64,000 nt of DNA from Lysobacter alkalisoli. GTDB lineage: Bacteria; Pseudomonadota; Gammaproteobacteria; Xanthomonadales; Xanthomonadaceae. Below the pieces are notes generated by a model that worked only from the letters and a program-made list of their open reading frames with translations, did no database searches and was not told the DNA's origin. Below, piece by piece: positions 61,303 through 64,000 of the stretch. The stretch covers positions 3,172,001-3,236,000 of the forward strand of contig NZ_CP041242.1 in the NCBI RefSeq assembly GCF_006547045.1, given 5' to 3'. The position numbers and the translations under genes are program-made. Every line of letters starts with the position of its first letter. Position 1 is the first letter of the stretch.

Positions 61303-62741
61303 GCAACGCCATCGGGACTGGCCCTGTCCTGCCTGCGCGCAACCAGCGTGCCGAGGGTCCGCAGCGCCGCATCGGCACGCTCGTCGAGCGGATGACCGGC
61401 GTTCAAGCGCAGGCAGTGACCGAACTCGCGTCGGGCCGAGAAGATCGGCCCCGGCGCGAGACTCATCCCATGTTCCAGTGCCTGCCGATGCAGGGCCAGG
61501 GCGTCGTTGCCATGTGGCAGCTCCAGCCACAGGAAGTAGCCGCCTTGCGGACGCGTCACCCTTACGCCGTCCGGGAAATACCGCGTGATCGCGTCCAGAT
61601 ACTGCGCCTGCTGCGCGGCCAGGGTCGCGCGCAACCGCCGCAGGTGACGCTCGTAGCCGCCGCGTTGCAGGTAGCGCGCGATCGCCAGTTGCGCCGGCAC
61701 GTTGGTGTTGAGCGTACTGGTGAGCTTGAGCCGGGCGATCGTCTCGCGATGACGGCCGGCCGCGACCCAGCCGATCCGGTAGCCGGGCGCGAGGCACTTG
61801 GAGAACGACGAGCAATGCAGCACCCGCCCGTTGCGGTCGAAGGCCTTGGCCGGCGGCTGCCGCTTGGGAGCATGATGCAGTTCGGCGTAGACGTCGTCCT
61901 CGACCAGCGGAATGTCGTGCGCGGCAAGCAACTCGACCAGCGCGCGCTTGGCGGACTCCGGCATGGTCGCGCCGAGCGGGTTGTGGAAGGTCGGCATCAG
62001 CCAGCAGGCGCGTGGGGCATGGCGCCCGATCGCGGCTTCCAGCGCGTCGAGGTCGACGCCTTCGCGCGGATGGGTCGGCACCTCGATCGCTCGCAGGCCA
62101 CTGCGCTCGAGCGTCTGCAGCACGGCGTAGAAACAGGGTGACTCGACCAGTACTGCGTCGCCGGGCCGGGTCACCGCGGCGATGCTCAGGTTCAGCGCCT
62201 CCAGCGCGCCGTTGGTGATCACGATCTCATCGGCCGCCACCTCGATGCCGTCGACCAGATAACGCTGGCTGATCTGCCGACGCAGTTCGGCATGGCCCGG
62301 GGTCAGGTCGTCGACCGTGCGCCACGGATCGAGCTCGACCGCGCTGGTCGCGAGCGCGCGCCCGAGCCGTGACAGCGGAAACAGCAGCGGGCTCGGGAAG
62401 GCCGAGCCGAACGGGACAAGGTCGCGCTGCATCGCCGACTCCAGCACCCCGAACACCAGTGCGCTGACATCGAGCGTGCGCGAGTCGCCGTCCGGCCGCG
62501 ACGGCGTCTCCGGCTCCGGCAACCGCGGCGGCGGGTGGGGGGCGACGTAGTAACCCGAACGCGGCCTTGACTCGACCAGCCCCTGCGCCTCCAGCAGGTA
62601 ATAAGCCTGGAACACCGTCGCCGGACTCACCTTGCGGGCGGAACACGTCTGCCGCACCGACGGCAGCCGCTCGCCGGGACGGAACACGCCGGCCTGGATC
62701 GAACGCGCGAGCTCCTCGGCGAGGGCGCGGTAGCGGGTCAT
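61299..62741 (-). CDS. MocR-family regulator (GntR plus aminotransferase)
   Basis: A 480-aa protein from ATG 62741; a GTG at 62822 is in frame but lies inside an operator-like repeat. The N-terminal GntR helix-turn-helix reads [20 protein letters not shown], followed by [19 protein letters not shown]. The large aminotransferase-like domain has [38 protein letters not shown] and a PLP Lys in [14 protein letters not shown]. Such proteins sense PLP or an amino compound and often control divergent genes, here perhaps the pair at 62890-63427. Confidence 0.88.
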   Translation of the reverse strand: MTRYRALAEELARSIQAGVFRPGERLPSVRQTCSARKVSPATVFQAYYLLEAQGLVESRPRSGYYVAPHPPPRLPEPETPSRPDGDSRTLDVSALVFGVLESAMQRDLVPFGSAFPSPLLFPLSRLGRALATSAVELDPWRTVDDLTPGHAELRRQISQRYLVDGIEVAADEIVITNGALEALNLSIAAVTRPGDAVLVESPCFYAVLQTLERSGLRAIEVPTHPREGVDLDALEAAIGRHAPRACWLMPTFHNPLGATMPESAKRALVELLAAHDIPLVEDDVYAELHHAPKRQPPAKAFDRNGRVLHCSSFSKCLAPGYRIGWVAAGRHRETIARLKLTSTLNTNVPAQLAIARYLQRGGYERHLRRLRATLAAQQAQYLDAITRYFPDGVRVTRPQGGYFLWLELPHGNDALALHRQALEHGMSLAPGPIFSARREFGHCLRLNAGHPLDERADAALRTLGTLVARRQDRASPDGVA

Positions 62742-62808
62742 CGGTGCCGGGCGATCCTGGTTTTGGCGGGCCTGGTCTTGGTGGTCATGGGCTGAGCGAT
62801 CAACTGAT

Positions 62809-62825
62809 ACGGTTTTTTTCACCGT
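62809..62825. promoter_or_regulatory. inverted repeat in the MocR divergent promoter
   Basis: The arms acggt and accgt with a 7-nt T-rich spacer lie in the 148-bp gap between the MocR start (62741) and the gene at 62890. A ctgata / ctgatt direct motif flanks it. MocR proteins bind such sites in divergent promoters. Confidence 0.4.
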
Positions 62826-62889
62826 TTCTGATTCTACTGAATCTGATCCTGCCTCCCTAGACTGTCACCACCTCTCCCAGGCCGGCCCC

Positions 62890-63224
62890 ATGTCCCGGGC
62901 ATCCAACTCAATCTCGCCCTGATCCTGTTCACGCCGTGGTTCGTGATCCTGTCGGTGCTGTTCTGGCGCTTCCCGCGCCAGCCGCGCGGATCGGCCCGCA
63001 CCACATTCGACAGCCTCGCCCTGGCGGTGGCCACAGCCGCCGCGTTCGCCGGCATGCATTGGGGCATGCGCAACGCCGACGCCTCGTACGGGGCGATGTG
63101 GCCGCAGGTCCTGGCGACCTCGGTCGCCTACGGTCTGTACCTTACGGCGATGACGGTCGCCCTGCTGATCCGCATGCGCTGGCTGCGCCGCCGGCCCTCT
63201 CCTCTCCCCGGAGCACAATCATGA
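62890..63224 (+). CDS. small membrane protein (apparent 5' frameshift)
   Basis: From ATG 62890 the frame stops after 10 codons. Adding one C to the ccc at 62894-62896 joins it to IQLNLALILFTPWFVILS and then the ORF ending at 63224, giving 111 aa with three helices and RFPRQPRGSARTTFDS. A GTG at 62943 would drop the first helix. The stop overlaps the next ATG. Family unknown. Confidence 0.6.
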
Positions 63225-63427
63225 AGACCCTGCTGGTCGTCGGCTTCCTCGCCCTGATCCTCTACAACCTCGGCGCCGCGCTTTACTACATGCTCACCGA
63301 CCGCGGCGAGAGCAAGCGCGCGGTCAATGCCCTGACCCGCCGCATCGCGCTGTCGATCGCACTGATCGGGCTGGTCGCCATCGGCATCGCCACCGGCTTC
63401 ATCGAGCCGCACGGCATCGGCGCGTAG
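63221..63427 (+). CDS. DUF2909-like twin-helix membrane protein
   Basis: A 68-aa protein whose ATG overlaps the stop before it (ATGA). Typical string MKTLLVVGFLALILYNLGAA, then YYMLTDRGESKRAVNALTRR and a second helix. This small family often occurs near cytochrome oxidase genes elsewhere. It is coupled to the gene before it. Function unknown. Confidence 0.75.
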   Translation: MKTLLVVGFLALILYNLGAALYYMLTDRGESKRAVNALTRRIALSIALIGLVAIGIATGFIEPHGIGA

Positions 63428-63430
63428 GCC

Positions 63431-64000
63431 TCACCCGTCGGCGGCGTCCGGCATTTCCATCAGCTGTTGCTGCAGGTCGTGCAGGATATCGGCGTCGCCC
63501 GGCAGCCATTGGCTGCCCGCCCCGGCATCGTCGGGCATGTCCGCATCGAGCCGGCACTCGATACCGCGGTAGCGGCGCTGGAACGCGCAGCGCGCGGCGT
63601 CCGGGTCGCGCAGGTCGTAGCCGATCAACCGCATCGCCAGCCACGGATCGAAGCCATCCGACGCCGGTGCGGGCGGCATGCGCGGCCATAGTCCGAAACC
63701 GGCCTCGGCCAGTCGTTGCCACGGGAAATGCGCGCTCGGGTCGCGCTTGCGGGTCGGGGCGATGTCGGCATGGCCCAGGATCAGATGGCGCGGAATGCCG
63801 AGCCGGGTGGTGATGTCCTCGAGCAGGACGATGATGGCCTCGACCTGCACATCCGGGAATGGCGAGGCGCCGTCGTTGTCGATCTCGATGCCGATCGAGT
63901 CTGAATTGAGGTCGCCGATGCCGCCCCAGCGGCTCGCGCCGGCATGCCAGGCCCGCTCCGACTCCGCCACCAGCTGATAGATGCGGCCGTCGGCGCCGAT
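63431..64000 (-). CDS. N-acetylmuramoyl-L-alanine amidase, AmpD-like (cut by window edge)
   Basis: The frame runs off the right edge, so only the last 189 residues are visible. They start IGADGRIYQLVAESERAW and include WHAGASRW (zinc His), SIGIEIDNDG, GHADIAPTRKRDPSAHFPW (second His and Asp ligand). This fits the amidase_2 domain. The C-terminal 90 residues after FPW form an extra part with a possible binding role. It cleaves the amide of muropeptides. The stop lies 4 bp past the convergent gene. Confidence 0.88.
   Translation of the reverse strand: MGADGRIYQLVAESERAWHAGASRWGGIGDLNSDSIGIEIDNDGASPFPDVQVEAIIVLLEDITTRLGIPRHLILGHADIAPTRKRDPSAHFPWQRLAEAGFGLWPRMPPAPASDGFDPWLAMRLIGYDLRDPDAARCAFQRRYRGIECRLDADMPDDAGAGSQWLPGDADILHDLQQQLMEMPDAADG

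Overview
The window is high-GC, densely coded DNA that looks like a chromosome of the Xanthomonadaceae/Lysobacteraceae (Lysobacter or Luteimonas-like). This rests on gene content and style: tyrosine catabolism genes next to a MarR regulator, a Xanthomonas-type tryptophan 2,3-dioxygenase with His240, a TPR-linked serine/threonine kinase, a PhoP/PhoQ pair behind a PepSY gene, a TrpRS with a long C-terminal extension, and many imperfect GC-rich hairpin repeats. No species can be named from the sequence alone.

Layout. 1-2.8 kb: ATP-grasp ligase, Ca2+/Na+ antiporter and a lipoprotein. 2.9-6.2 kb: hppD-hmgA (tyrosine to maleylacetoacetate), divergent from a MarR gene with a palindromic operator between them. 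6.4-8.0 kb: POT peptide transporter. 8.2-18.0 kb: several lipoproteins, a kinase-TPR receptor, a 7-TM protein, an ECF sigma factor and an AbgT transporter. 18.1-22.1 kb: kynA, divergent from a large secreted LTD/OB/EEP nuclease. 22.1-22.7 kb: repeat-rich gap. 22.7-26.3 kb: E1alpha-E1beta-E2 of a 2-oxoacid dehydrogenase. 26.5-34.4 kb: M23 peptidase, HEAT protein, VOC protein, GAF-GGDEF cyclase, MBL hydrolase, trpS, CsbD and entericidin. 34.5-38.0 kb: arginase, tRNA-Thr(TGT), SPOR protein, coaX, birA. 38.2-43.6 kb: MtfA-like M90 protease (frameshifted), phoQ, phoP, PepSY protein, CtlX-type hydrolase.

43.6-49.0 kb: dusA carries a 32-bp direct repeat. The second copy lies 4.36 kb away inside a 36-codon relic of an older dusA 5' end. 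Between them is a three-gene operon: a small unknown protein, a KaiC-like double ATPase without the clock phosphosites, and a GGDEF-histidine-kinase fusion. I read this as an island in the dusA integration hot spot that has lost, or never carried, its integrase. It is the best candidate for an undescribed system here.

49.1-54.6 kb: an aa3-type terminal oxidase cluster (CtaG, HemJ-like, DUF2231, a 112-aa membrane protein, fused subunit I-III, subunit II). 54.9-55.6 kb: a decayed TVP38 gene. 55.6-64 kb: papain-like hydrolase, three small secreted proteins, HAD phosphatase, EF-hand protein, PQQ-type sugar dehydrogenase, MocR regulator with a divergent small membrane-protein pair, and an AmpD-like amidase cut by the window edge.

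Three genes (M90 protease, oxidase subunit II, the 62.9-kb membrane protein) appear to be off frame by one base near their 5' ends, all in C/G runs. That pattern suggests homopolymer errors in the assembly, though real mutations are not excluded. Two families of long-armed hairpin repeats, one with nested arms and one with a core inverted relative to its flanks, occur at five sites.
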